DNA of 64,000 bases from JAPKZH01 sp963715635 (GCA_963715635.1 OY970261.1:3224001-3288000); one strand, 5' to 3'. Positions 1 to 8,894 are shown, numbered from the stretch's first letter. Numbers and translations: made by a program. The notes: a model not told the origin generated them from the letters alone.

Positions 1-1169
1 TCCTGGCCGGGTCCTTCTCTCGGAACACCTCCAAGCCGTCTGTGCTAAAGACCGCAGGAGCTGCCTCGTTAGCCGTCGGGACGGGGCTTGCGGTGTGGCT
101 CGCCTGGAGCGTTCCCCGGACTCCTTGGGAGCTGATCGCTTACGGCCGTTATCTTCCGACGAAAACCGTCAACGCCCAAGTCCTCTACGCGGGCGAAGGC
201 ATGAACGCTTCGGTCGCCGTCACAGAGCTCGAGGGAGGGATACGGAATTTCCACGTCAGCGGACGTGTCGAAGCCTCGAGCGACGCGACGGATATGCGGA
301 TCGAAAGGATGTTGGGGCATATCCCGGGGCTGTTCCACCCGGAGCCCAAGTCGGTCCTCGTGGTGGGATGCGGGGCGGGCGTGACCGCCGGGACATTTGT
401 CCTTTACCCCAGTGTTAAGCGAATCGTCATCTGCGAGATCGAGCCACTAATTCCACGGATTGTCGCCCGCTACTTCGGGCCGGAGAACTACGACGTCCTG
501 GATGATCCCCGCGTCGAAGTGGTCTTCGACGATGCCCGTCATTATATCCTCACGACAAAGGAGAAGTTCGACATCATCACGACCGACCCGATCCATCCAT
601 GGATTAAAGGCTCCGCCACCTTGTATACAAGGGAATTTTTCGACGTGTGCAAGGCCCATCTGAACCCGGACGGGATCATGGCCTTGTGGGTCCCCTTTTA
701 TGAGAGCACGCTGGAGACTGTCAAAAGCGAAATGGCGACATTTTTCGATATCTTTCCCGATGGAACCATCTGGAGCAACGACATCGTCGGCCAGGGCTAT
801 GATTCGGTTGTGGTGGGCAAGTCGGAAGGGTTGAAGATCAACGTGGATGAACTTGAAGAACGGCTGGACCGCCCAGACCATCAAGCGATTAGGCAGTCGC
901 TCGCGGAAATAGGATTCAAGTCGGCGGTCCAGATGCTGGCGACCTATGCCGGGCAAGCCTCCGATTTGGGAGCCTGGCTGAAGGGTGCGGAAATCAATCG
1001 AGACCGGAACCTGCGGCTGCAGTACCTGGCGGGTTTGGGACTGAATTCCTACCTCAGCGGCTTCATTCTCAATGACCTGATTTCCTTTAGCAAATTTCCA
1101 GTGCAGCTCTTTATCGGTTCGGAAAAATACATCCAGGCCTTAAGGACAGCGCTCGGGAAAGGCAAATAG
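1..1169 (+). CDS. Spermidine synthase-like methyltransferase-fold domain, C-terminal part of a membrane protein (5' partial)
   Basis: The frame is open to the left edge, so this is the C-terminal part of a longer protein. Counting from the GTG at 42, a hydrophobic stretch at about residues 6-24 may be the last membrane span. It is followed by a Rossmann domain with the glycine-rich SAM/dcSAM site VLVVGCGAG (about 105-113), an acidic residue after strand 2 (ICEIE) and IITTDP, the position of the aminopropyltransferase catalytic Asp. This matches proteins in which a multi-span membrane domain is fused to a spermidine synthase-like domain. Polyamine synthesis is not certain for this fused family; the real substrate is unknown. 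It converges on the next gene with an 11-bp gap. Confidence 0.75.
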   Translation, partial: LAGSFSRNTSKPSVLKTAGAASLAVGTGLAVWLAWSVPRTPWELIAYGRYLPTKTVNAQVLYAGEGMNASVAVTELEGGIRNFHVSGRVEASSDATDMRIERMLGHIPGLFHPEPKSVLVVGCGAGVTAGTFVLYPSVKRIVICEIEPLIPRIVARYFGPENYDVLDDPRVEVVFDDARHYILTTKEKFDIITTDPIHPWIKGSATLYTREFFDVCKAHLNPDGIMALWVPFYESTLETVKSEMATFFDIFPDGTIWSNDIVGQGYDSVVVGKSEGLKINVDELEERLDRPDHQAIRQSLAEIGFKSAVQMLATYAGQASDLGAWLKGAEINRDRNLRLQYLAGLGLNSYLSGFILNDLISFSKFPVQLFIGSEKYIQALRTALGKGK

Positions 1170-1180
1170 AGCAAAGCTCT

Positions 1181-3382
1181 TTACGGCCGGATGCTGAGTT
1201 GGATTTTGACCGCTCCGTATTCTGTCAGTGGAATATAACTATAGCGGCTGAGCGGATCCCAGCGCCGTTCCCAGTTTTTGTTATAAACCAGATAAACCTC
1301 GTTGCCGGGCGAAATCTGCCAACGCAAACGGATATTCACGCCCAGATTCTTGGACACGTCGTCATACTGCAAGTAATTCATCAACCCCAGGTTGGGCGAG
1401 AGGTAAAAGTCCGCTTTGAGTTGATAGGCGTTCTCATTGAAATTCCCCTGGGGCAGTCGTCCACGGATAAGATTGGTCGAAAGCCCCAGCGAGACATATC
1501 CTTTAAATGTGTAGCTGAGGCCGATCTCGGCTTCACTCAGGTGTCCGGAATAGAACTGGCCGAAGTTGTAACCGACATCCACATTCAAGGCATAGTGAGA
1601 GGGCGAGCTGTATTCAAGGCCATAACGCAGGAAGTTGTAAGCATCTTTGGGAATGGTGACTCCCTCGGCCACCTCAAAATTATAAGGGAGAACATCCCGG
1701 TTGGGTGTGATATTGAACTCGACCCGGTCGCCTCTCTCGGTCTGAGCGCTAAAGGGAATTATCATTATCTCATAAGTCTCGAGCCTGCCGTTCAGGTCCC
1801 AATAAAATTGGGGCTCGAACATGAAGTTGAACTGGCGGACCCATTTTCCAAACCAGCCTTTTTCCGGCCGCGGCGAGTAAACGATTCCGCTGTTGAGCGA
1901 TTGAACATTATTGCGCGGCAGGAATCCCAGGCCGGGATTCAGGGCATCGCCGAAATAATTGTACGTAAGGGACAGATCCCAGAGGTCATTCGGGTATTCC
2001 ACCTTAATCCCGAAACCATATGGCTTGCCGGTCTTTTTCTTATTCCAGTTGTAAACGGACCAGAAGCCCGTTGAAAAGTTCTTGTTCCCCTGAAATCGCG
2101 AGGTGTTGTAGGTAAAATCGAACCCGAGGAGCTGATTGCTTCCGCCCGCGGGATCGCCATTGGTGAAAATCATTCCAACCTTGCTTTCCTCTAAGATGTT
2201 TTGGTAGATGCGGCCGGCAAAAAAATTATTGCCGGCCAGTCCGAGCCCCGAAAATTTCTTGGTTTGAACATCCAGGAAGCCGAGGCTGGTGTTGCCCATT
2301 TTGCCGTACAGCTTGGTCCCGAACAAGACAGGAATCTGGCTTCCCTCGAAAAGCCCGATCCGCCGGCTAAAGAAGGGAATAAAGCTCGTATGATATTGAA
2401 AGCCGGCCGTCGTGCCGAAATTAAAGATTTCCGAGCCCTCCAGAAAAAAGGTGCGCTTCTCAGGGTAGAAGAGCGGAAAGCGGGTCAAGTTGATTTGCCG
2501 TTCGTCAACCTCGGTCTCGGCGAAATCGGTGTTGTACGAAAAGGCCCCGACCAGGTTGGGCGTGAAATTTTTATAGACATCGAACCCGCCGTCCAATTTC
2601 TGTTGGGCCTCAGAGCCGGGCGCATAATCGTTGGAGGCGCTCGCCTTTCCAAACGGCCGGAAGGTGATCCCCATCCCCTGTTTGACGCCGGAGATGCCTT
2701 CCACAGGAGCCGCCTCCATGGCATTAAAAAAGAAACTATCCAGTGTTGTTCCCGAGAGCCGAATAATCTCCTGCTTTCTCGGGATATATCTCTCCACGTT
2801 CAACCCCCAGTGGTCCAAATTGGGATTGAAGGATATGGTTTTGAAGGGAATCTTGATTTCGACGCTCCAGCCGTCCTCGAGAATCCGGCTTCGCGCATCC
2901 CAAATGCCGTCCCAGTTCAAGCTATAGTTTTGGCCGTAAGCCAGGCCTTCGCTCCGAGATCCACGGGCGTTGATAAAAAAGATGTAGGCATTTCGTTTAT
3001 CGAGAAAAGGGTCGAGGAGAATCCGGACGAGGTCATCGCTCACGTGTTCATCCTCGAAAGCATCATGGGCCATGGTCTGTCCGGAGATTTTGGCGGGCTC
3101 GCTGTCAAAACAATGAATTCCCAGATATAGGTTGTCCTGGTCGTAGAGGATGCGCAACTCTGTTTTCTCGGTCGGCGCGCTCTCGGGTTTGGGTTCGGCC
3201 ATCTTGAAGTCTGTGAAGGCGATGGCTAGTTCCCAGACTTTATCATCCAGGATACCGTCAAATTTCGGCCCCTTCTCGACGCGCACGGCCCGGAGGACTT
3301 GGGCCGGAAAGGCCGGGGAGGGAAAGCCCTTCGCGGCGATAAGAGCGAATACGCAAATCGCGATCGTCCATTTTATCTTCAT
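1181..3382 (-). CDS. DUF5916 family outer-membrane protein with CBM9-like N-terminal domain
   Basis: 733 residues. A signal peptide (about 1-26, cleavage near FPAQ) is followed by a CBM9-like carbohydrate-binding fold (about 38-220: FDGILDDKVW, LYLGIHCFDSEP), then a long region of alternating aromatic and polar strands typical of an outer-membrane beta-barrel. This is the layout of the DUF5916 family, common in Acidobacteriota and Bacteroidota and often encoded near secreted hydrolases. The carbohydrate-handling role is inferred from the CBM9 relationship only. The gene stands alone on its strand; a promoter is visible just upstream. Confidence 0.82.
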   Translation of the reverse strand: MKIKWTIAICVFALIAAKGFPSPAFPAQVLRAVRVEKGPKFDGILDDKVWELAIAFTDFKMAEPKPESAPTEKTELRILYDQDNLYLGIHCFDSEPAKISGQTMAHDAFEDEHVSDDLVRILLDPFLDKRNAYIFFINARGSRSEGLAYGQNYSLNWDGIWDARSRILEDGWSVEIKIPFKTISFNPNLDHWGLNVERYIPRKQEIIRLSGTTLDSFFFNAMEAAPVEGISGVKQGMGITFRPFGKASASNDYAPGSEAQQKLDGGFDVYKNFTPNLVGAFSYNTDFAETEVDERQINLTRFPLFYPEKRTFFLEGSEIFNFGTTAGFQYHTSFIPFFSRRIGLFEGSQIPVLFGTKLYGKMGNTSLGFLDVQTKKFSGLGLAGNNFFAGRIYQNILEESKVGMIFTNGDPAGGSNQLLGFDFTYNTSRFQGNKNFSTGFWSVYNWNKKKTGKPYGFGIKVEYPNDLWDLSLTYNYFGDALNPGLGFLPRNNVQSLNSGIVYSPRPEKGWFGKWVRQFNFMFEPQFYWDLNGRLETYEIMIIPFSAQTERGDRVEFNITPNRDVLPYNFEVAEGVTIPKDAYNFLRYGLEYSSPSHYALNVDVGYNFGQFYSGHLSEAEIGLSYTFKGYVSLGLSTNLIRGRLPQGNFNENAYQLKADFYLSPNLGLMNYLQYDDVSKNLGVNIRLRWQISPGNEVYLVYNKNWERRWDPLSRYSYIPLTEYGAVKIQLSIRP

Positions 3383-3447
3383 GGAGGCTATCTTCTTTCA
3401 GGTTTTCTGCGTTAGGGAGAACCCGATTTCCTCGGAACGAGGAAGCT

Positions 3448-3475
3448 ATTATAGTCATCCAGGGAAATAATTCAA
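3448..3475 (-). promoter_or_regulatory. Sigma70-type promoter for the DUF5916 gene
   Basis: On the minus strand TTGAAT (3475-3470), a 16-bp spacer and a perfect TATAAT (3453-3448). Transcription would begin near 3441, giving a leader of about 60 nt before the start codon at 3382. Confidence 0.6.
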
Positions 3476-3516
3476 AAGAAATAATCAACGGAAAGGCTCG
3501 GCGCGCTACGGCCGGG

Positions 3517-3558
3517 AAACCTGGACGGCCTGTTCATGGCCGTCCAGGTTTCGTTTTT
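3517..3558 (+). terminator. Terminator-like hairpin with no gene ending in front of it
   Basis: A perfect 14-bp stem (AAACCTGGACGGCC at 3517-3530 with its complement at 3538-3551), a 7-nt loop and a T5 run at 3554-3558 form a good intrinsic terminator on the plus strand. It lies between two divergent genes, so no recognised gene needs it. It may end a short RNA started at 3390-3500, or attenuate the following TPR gene. Confidence 0.6.
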
Positions 3559-3609
3559 CCAATAACCATGATAAAATAAAAATTCAGGGACAAAAATGCC
3601 AATGGAGAA

Positions 3610-4602
3610 ATGATGATGAAAAAGAAAAAGGCTGTCCTTGCTGTCATTCATGTGTCACTGCTGATATTCGCTTTATCAGGGCCCAGGCTTTACCCCCAGG
3701 AAGGAAGAGGAAGCGGCCGCCTGACGGGAATTGTGGTGGATGAAGCCGGAAATCCCATTGAGGGGGCTTTGATCATCCTTCAGTACCTGCAGTTTTCCTA
3801 TAAATTGACGGCCCTTTCCAACCCCAAGGGGCAGTGGGGATTTATCGGTTTGGGCAAAGGAGTCATCTCTATAACTACGGCAAAGGAAGGTTTTCTTCCA
3901 TCGACCATCCAATTGGAGGTCTCCGGCGTTAAAAAAAATCCTGAACCAAAAATCATCCTGAAGAAAGCGACCGGAAATACGGCGGCGGAGGGCCTCAGCG
4001 ACAGCTTCAAAGAAAGGCTGCTTCAGGGGAATGCGCTATTTGAGCAAAAAAAATTCGCCGAGGCCTTGGCCTTCTATCAGGAATTCGTCGACAAAAACCC
4101 GTCGCTGTACAAGGTCAGGCTCAATGTGGCCAACTGTTACATGGAACTCCAAGAATATGACCAGGCTATTGTTGAGTACCAGAAGGTCCTTGATGGAATG
4201 AATGCCGAGGCTCCCGATAAAAGGGACAATAAGCTCATGGCCCAGGTCTACGCCGGCATTGGGGACGCCTATATGAGGCAGAACAAATTCAAGGAGGCCG
4301 AACAATACTTCAAAAAATCCATCGATATCGATCCGGCCGACCATGCCCTGGCCTACAATGTCGCCGAAATCATGATGCAGGCCAACAACGCCGATGAGGC
4401 CATCCGGTACTACGAGATGGCCATCCGGATCAAGCCCGACTGGCCCAAATCCTATTTGAAATTGGGCTATGCCTGGCTGAACAAGGGCAACAACCAGAAG
4501 GCTGTCGAATCCTTCAGCAAATTCGTCGAAATCAGCCCTCCCGATGATCCCGAAGTGGCGATGGCCAAGGACATCATCAAAAAAATATCCAAGATCGAAT
4601 AG
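3610..4602 (+). CDS. Secreted TPR protein with carboxypeptidase-regulatory-like domain
   Basis: 330 residues. After a signal peptide (about 1-31) comes a carboxypeptidase D regulatory-like beta-sandwich (about 36-115: GRLTGIVVDEAGNPIEGA) and then four to five tetratricopeptide repeats (about 130-325, such as YAGIGDAYMRQNKFKEAEQY). It is likely a periplasmic scaffold that mediates protein contacts; no catalytic motif is seen. Three ATG codons occur in a row (3610, 3613, 3616); GGAG at 3604-3607 best fits the second or third. It converges on the TonB receptor gene across a shared hairpin. Confidence 0.8.
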   Translation: MMMKKKKAVLAVIHVSLLIFALSGPRLYPQEGRGSGRLTGIVVDEAGNPIEGALIILQYLQFSYKLTALSNPKGQWGFIGLGKGVISITTAKEGFLPSTIQLEVSGVKKNPEPKIILKKATGNTAAEGLSDSFKERLLQGNALFEQKKFAEALAFYQEFVDKNPSLYKVRLNVANCYMELQEYDQAIVEYQKVLDGMNAEAPDKRDNKLMAQVYAGIGDAYMRQNKFKEAEQYFKKSIDIDPADHALAYNVAEIMMQANNADEAIRYYEMAIRIKPDWPKSYLKLGYAWLNKGNNQKAVESFSKFVEISPPDDPEVAMAKDIIKKISKIE

Positions 4603-4643
4603 GGCGATTTCTTGGGGAAAGAATCCCCTCCCCTTCCTAAAAG

Positions 4644-4677
4644 AGAAAAAAAAGGGAGACACAGGGTGTCTCCCTTT
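4644..4677 (-). terminator. Intrinsic terminator shared by convergent genes
   Basis: Perfect 12-bp stem (4651-4662 with 4666-4677), 3-nt loop, and an A-rich tract at 4646-4653 that gives a run of eight U on the minus strand. It terminates the TonB receptor transcript and, more weakly (UUUGUG), the plus-strand TPR gene. Confidence 0.8.
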
Positions 4678-4695
4678 GTGCTTGCCTCGAGCGAA

Positions 4696-7521
4696 TCAGA
4701 ACTCGATTCTGGCTCCAAGCTGGAAAATGCGCGGATCGTTGATGGCGGTCATCTGCAGGTATTTGTAGGTGGTCAGATTGCTGGAATTTGTCCACATGCC
4801 CGTGGCCACTCCGCGGTTGAAGATATTGAAGCAATCCGCGAAGACGGCGATGTTGAGGGGCCTGATCCTTAAGGACTTTTCCAGTCTCAGGTCAAGCTGC
4901 ACGACAGGCGGTAAATATGTGTGACCTCTTTCTTCAGCGTAGATTGTCACGTTTTGTTTCAAGGACAGACCCAGGTAGTTGCTGGAGACAGTCCGGGTGA
5001 CGGGCAGGCCGGAGAGGTATCGGAAAAACCCGCTGAGGTTGATTCCAAACGGCCCTTTGACAAGGCCTTCCACTTTGACCTGGTGCCGTCTTTCCAGAGG
5101 CAGCGTGCCAAGAGCATTGGTATGGGCATTGGGACTCTGGAAGAAACCTCCAACGGCGCCGCCCAGGGATTCGTCAGTTCGGGTCGTGGTCAGCAAACCT
5201 CTCGATTTGGCATAGACATAGGAAAGATTCAGCGCCCATCCTTTGGAATACCGTTTGTTCACTGTCAGCTCAAATCCATCATAGTCCCTGTTGAGTCCCG
5301 GAGGATTGACAATGTGAAGCTCTTGAGCCGTCAGGTTGATCTTTTCGTAGTAGGTCAGCGTCTGGCCGTTGTAGGGATCGACGACCGTTTTCGATGTCCA
5401 GTTCTTGCTCCAATCGAGTTCGCCCGTTGATAACAGTTTATCAATATCGAGCTGGGCGGCATCCACGAGGTTAGGCTGATTGCGATCCCACTTCCTGATA
5501 TACCGGGCGCCGATGGAGAAGTCCGGAAATAATTCTCTTTCAACGCCGATGGCCAGCTCATCGGTGTAGCCCGCTTTCAGGTCATAGTCCTTGTAGCCTA
5601 TCACAGCGCCGCCGGGATTGTTGGCACCGCCGGGCGTAGCCCATAGAGAAACCTTTCCCTCAATGGGCGAGCCGTCGGGATTCAAATACTGGTAATAGCC
5701 GAACCAGCCGTTGGGATGGGCCAGGTTGATCCAGCCGACCTGGTTGGGAAGAATGTAGCGCGACCAGCTGGCCTTGAAGAGCGTCTTGCCGTTGGAAAAC
5801 AGGTCATAGATCAACCCCACTCTGGGGGCCAGATTCAGCCAGGAATACATCGTCTTGGCCTCCGGAATGCTGCGGTTGTAGGTCTTCCCCAGGAATACAA
5901 TGTCGCCCTCAGTGGTGTTCTGCGCGGGATAGACGACGCTGTTGTATTCGAGGCGAAGCCCGAGGCTGAGGTTGAGGTTCCGGGTGATCGCCCAGTTGTC
6001 CTGAACAAAGCCTGCATAATCGACGACGTTGTCTATGCGGTTAAAACCGCCGCCTTTCAGAATTAGAGTGTCATAGTATGCGCTACCGATAAAGTCAATG
6101 TAGCACCCGCCGGTGACCGGATCGCTCACACCGTGAATATCCCAGGTCGTATGGGCATATTGGATCTCACCGCCGAATTTGAGCTCATGGGTGCCAGCGA
6201 GGTTGTCGATAAACGCGGTGGCATCGGCATTGAACTGGAACCGATTGCGGGTGTAAAGATCATGATTCCGCCAGGCGTTGCCGGTGGAAATACCGGTATT
6301 ATAATCATAACGTTGGGCCTCGCTGCCTTTGGCATTGAGGAGCAACTGGTAAAGGACCATGCCGTATCTCATGTTCGCGAAGAAGTTGTTTCCAAAAAAT
6401 TTAGTCCACTGGACATTAAAAACGTGGGCCGGGCTTGTCTGCAGGATCGTGACGCTCTCCGCACTAAACTTGGAGGCGCCCCTGTCGTCCGTGATACGGT
6501 CGGAGTAGTTGTAGGAAAGCATAAATTTGTCGTTCGCACCCGGCTGGAAGCTCAGCTTGAAATAGGGGTAGGGCAGCATGGTTTTGAAAGGCTTCTCGTT
6601 GCCCGGGGTGACACCGGCAGGATAGCCGGCGACAAAGGCTTCCGTCTGATCAAAACTGGCGTTCAAAAAGAACCACAGCTTGTCCTTGATGATGGGTCCG
6701 CCCAGCGTGAGAACCGGCTCGATTTCCATCTTATTTCCGCTCTTCGATCCCGCCAGCGGCGTGCCGTGCGTATTGACACTTTTCAGCTTCTCCTGGTTGA
6801 AGTAGAAGGAGCCACTACCGCTGAATTTGTTGCCGCCCGATTTGGTCACAACGTTGATCATGGCGCCGCGGACGCTGCCGTACTCCGCAGGCAGCCCGCC
6901 GGCCGCAATCGAAATCTCTTCCATGATATCCAGGCCAAAATTGACGCTCTGCGTGCCGGTGGCGGCGTCAACCAGGTTCACACCGTCCAGAAGGTAGGAA
7001 TTGTCCATAGTGGAGCTGCCATAGGCGGAATCGTTGGTGACGCCCGGGGCCATGTTGACATAGGTTCCCAATTGGCGCTGGGCAGGGAGCGACTGGAGAA
7101 ACATCTTGTCCAGGTTGGCCGGGCGGGTCGTCCGCTGCTTGTCGACCGTCGGGCTCTGTCCGATAACCGTGATGTTCTCTTCGAGAGTTTTCATCTCCAT
7201 CGTGATGTCGATCGTCGCCGTCCGGGCGACTTCAACCTTAAACCCTTTCCGGATCACCGTTTTCATCCCAGAGAGTTCGAATGTTATTTGATAATCGCCG
7301 GGGGCCAGGGCCATGAACCGAAAAGCTCCCTTCTCACCCGTAACGGTGCTCAACGAGGGAATGATCATGGCCGGAGAGGTGAGGGTCACAGAAACCCCCG
7401 GCAGTCCTTCGCCCTCCGGGGAAAGAACGCGGCCGACGATGTTGCCAGTTTGTGTCGACTGGGCAAACGCCAGCCCGGCAAAGAGAAGGATTGCCGTCGT
7501 CAAAAGAATTTTTTTAAGCAT
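4696..7521 (-). CDS. TonB-dependent receptor with carboxypeptidase-like N-terminal domain (Oar-like)
   Basis: 941 residues. Signal peptide (1-20, LAFAQ), carboxypeptidase regulatory-like domain (about 25-110), TonB plug (about 125-230, with LLDGVNLVD and GAMINVVTKSGG), then a long barrel ending in the aromatic residue typical of outer-membrane proteins (ARIEF). This is the Oar-like receptor type expanded in Acidobacteriota; it imports a ligand across the outer membrane using TonB energy. No TonB box ligand or SusD partner is next to it, so the ligand is unknown. GAGGAGG just before 7521 supports the start. The stop codon of a possible 23-codon leader peptide abuts the start codon. Confidence 0.9.
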   Translation of the reverse strand: MLKKILLTTAILLFAGLAFAQSTQTGNIVGRVLSPEGEGLPGVSVTLTSPAMIIPSLSTVTGEKGAFRFMALAPGDYQITFELSGMKTVIRKGFKVEVARTATIDITMEMKTLEENITVIGQSPTVDKQRTTRPANLDKMFLQSLPAQRQLGTYVNMAPGVTNDSAYGSSTMDNSYLLDGVNLVDAATGTQSVNFGLDIMEEISIAAGGLPAEYGSVRGAMINVVTKSGGNKFSGSGSFYFNQEKLKSVNTHGTPLAGSKSGNKMEIEPVLTLGGPIIKDKLWFFLNASFDQTEAFVAGYPAGVTPGNEKPFKTMLPYPYFKLSFQPGANDKFMLSYNYSDRITDDRGASKFSAESVTILQTSPAHVFNVQWTKFFGNNFFANMRYGMVLYQLLLNAKGSEAQRYDYNTGISTGNAWRNHDLYTRNRFQFNADATAFIDNLAGTHELKFGGEIQYAHTTWDIHGVSDPVTGGCYIDFIGSAYYDTLILKGGGFNRIDNVVDYAGFVQDNWAITRNLNLSLGLRLEYNSVVYPAQNTTEGDIVFLGKTYNRSIPEAKTMYSWLNLAPRVGLIYDLFSNGKTLFKASWSRYILPNQVGWINLAHPNGWFGYYQYLNPDGSPIEGKVSLWATPGGANNPGGAVIGYKDYDLKAGYTDELAIGVERELFPDFSIGARYIRKWDRNQPNLVDAAQLDIDKLLSTGELDWSKNWTSKTVVDPYNGQTLTYYEKINLTAQELHIVNPPGLNRDYDGFELTVNKRYSKGWALNLSYVYAKSRGLLTTTRTDESLGGAVGGFFQSPNAHTNALGTLPLERRHQVKVEGLVKGPFGINLSGFFRYLSGLPVTRTVSSNYLGLSLKQNVTIYAEERGHTYLPPVVQLDLRLEKSLRIRPLNIAVFADCFNIFNRGVATGMWTNSSNLTTYKYLQMTAINDPRIFQLGARIEF

Positions 7522-7593
7522 TCACGCCTCCTCAAAAAGATTTTTCCTTTTTTGACACTTACACCTTTTGCTGATACGTCCCTGAAAAATCAC
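7522..7593 (-). CDS. Possible 23-residue leader peptide of the TonB receptor
   Basis: An 11-nt Shine-Dalgarno (AAGGAGGTGAT, 7604-7594), matching the 16S 3' end along its whole length, stands directly before a GTG at 7593. The frame runs 23 sense codons (a basic peptide with several Lys, Arg and two Cys) and stops with TGA immediately before the receptor ATG. The receptor's own GAGGAGG lies inside the last codons. This suggests a translated leader that couples to or gates receptor translation. An overlapping ATG-TGA start-stop pair (7595-7590) is an alternative use of the same ribosome site. No homology is recognised. Confidence 0.35.
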   Translation of the reverse strand: MIFQGRISKRCKCQKRKNLFEEA

Positions 7594-7739
7594 ATCACCT
7601 CCTTGTCATAAATTCTAAAAAAAAGAACCGCAAGATATATGCCAATATTTTTTAACAAAAAAACCCCTTTTTATGAGGATCAAGCCGGAAAAAATCCAAT
7701 AAATTGAACCAAAATCCAAATTCCCGAACTTTTCTCCTC

Positions 7740-8625
7740 CTATCTTGAAAATTCACCGATGGCTTTGACAAGCGATTTTAGGGCCGCTTCCGGACTGGCC
7801 GTTGTTTCCACAATCCCGCCGGTGGCCTTGGCAATTTTGGAAAAGACATCATACATATCCGCCGAATGTTCCTTGAAATCCTGGACCGAGGATTTATCCT
7901 TGGGTTTGATATAGAGAAAATGAAGGCTGACCTTTGCTTCCCTCAAGATATCGATGAATTTCTCGGCGTCGAGAGGCGAATTTTGGTCGTCGCTCGAAAA
8001 AAGCTCGGCCACGATAAAAGCAATCTCAGGAATGGCTCTCAGGCGAGAGAGCGTGTCCTTGCTGGGAATCGGCCTGAACTCGGCCTCGTAGAGCATGACC
8101 ATATGATTTTTGCCCTGGTGAGTTTTGAACATATCGACAATCTTCATCAGGAGCGGCTCGTTGACCTTGCGCAAAGTCCGCAGGTCTTCCATATCCTGGC
8201 GGTACATGGTCAGGGAATTTTTTACCCCGGCCAGAGCATCCGCGCTCGTCGTCTGCCCGCCTTCTAGGGCGTTCGACTTGATTCTTCATCTCATTGAAAA
8301 TGATTTTATAGCTGGTGCTGCAGGCCGCCGTGTCGCCCCGGAGCTTTTCCTTCATGGCCTCGCTCAATTCTCTCTTCGGCTTGGCCAGAGTGTTCTTGGA
8401 AAAGCCATAAGCCCGGGCTGGAGTATAGATAATAAGCTGATCGTCGGGGGCCAAGACCTGAGTGTAAAAGAACGTGACGGCATCGCCCACTTCCCTCGTA
8501 TAGTTGAGGATATCAAATAAAACAACAAAATTTCGGGGCCCGCGGTCTTCTTGCGGAGCGCTTGCTTGGGCCGTCAGGACAAGAGATAACGCGATCCATC
8601 CGCCCAGCCACGACAACTTTTTCAT
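7740..8625 (-). pseudogene. Secreted von Willebrand factor A-like protein, broken by a single-base frameshift
   Basis: Two frames together encode one protein: the first half from 8625 (signal peptide MKKLSWLGGW..., then NFVVLFDILNYTREVGDAV) and the second half ending at 7740 (EIAFIVAELFSSDDQN, then a helix near AKATGGIVETTAS). Removing one base from the GGG at 8267-8269 (CCC on the coding strand) joins them into an uninterrupted 294-residue protein. The fold resembles VWA-like proteins common in Acidobacteriota, though a complete MIDAS motif (DxSxS) is not visible: the strand reads FDILNY. GGAGGA 4 nt before 8625 sets the start. A real frameshift, a sequencing error, or programmed slippage cannot be told apart here; codons after the break look intact, so the lesion would be recent. 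Confidence 0.75.
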
Positions 8626-8715
8626 AAAGTCCTCCAATTTATGAGCCTGGAAATTCGTTTTTCACGTATGCACACGATCTCCCTTATAAGCTCGGCAAGC
8701 ATGTCGCCTTCCCTC

Positions 8716-8745
8716 TTGACAAAAAGTATAAGGCCAGCGAATGAT
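8716..8745 (+). promoter_or_regulatory. Possible promoter for the sulfatase/SGNH operon, overlapping a divergent promoter
   Basis: TTGACA at 8716-8721 with an 18-bp spacer to AATGAT (8740-8745). It overlaps the opposing promoter, and the two -35 boxes form an inverted repeat, TCTTGACA (8714-8721) and TGTCAAGA (8749-8756). Only one polymerase could sit here at a time. Confidence 0.4.
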
Positions 8746-8754
8746 CAGTGTCAA
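8725..8754 (-). promoter_or_regulatory. Sigma70-type promoter for the VWA-like gene
   Basis: On the minus strand a perfect TTGACA (8754-8749), an 18-bp spacer and TATACT (8730-8725). Transcription would begin near 8718, about 90 nt before the start codon at 8625. Confidence 0.6.
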
Positions 8755-8810
8755 GAAAAGAAAGATTTTCGGTCGGCTTCATGACAACTTCGCATGAGAC
8801 AGGCCTTGAG

Positions 8811-8880
8811 ATACTGCCTGTTTCCTCACCAGGCGTTTCGGTTTCCTTGACTTCTTTCATGAGCAGGCAGTATATTTTTT
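8811..8880 (+). promoter_or_regulatory. Attenuator-like leader hairpin upstream of the sulfatase-like gene
   Basis: ATACTGCCTG (8811-8820) is perfectly complementary to CAGGCAGTAT (8864-8873), which is followed by ATTTTTT (8874-8880), a terminator layout with a large loop. The same GCCTG can instead pair with CAGGC at 8830-8834, giving a smaller competing hairpin. It lies in the leader if the 8716 promoter is used. Confidence 0.35.
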
Positions 8881-8894
8881 GCCGGGCGAAAAAA

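Noticed and set aside
6133..7611. Long open frame opposite the TonB receptor (492 codons, plus strand)
   Set aside because: It mirrors the codons of a clear receptor gene, has no recognisable domain or ribosome site, and would cross the leader peptide and promoter region.
8748..8894. Upstream GTG start for the sulfatase-like gene
   Set aside because: It would add 49 residues before the lipoprotein signal and place the start inside the -35 region of the opposite promoter.
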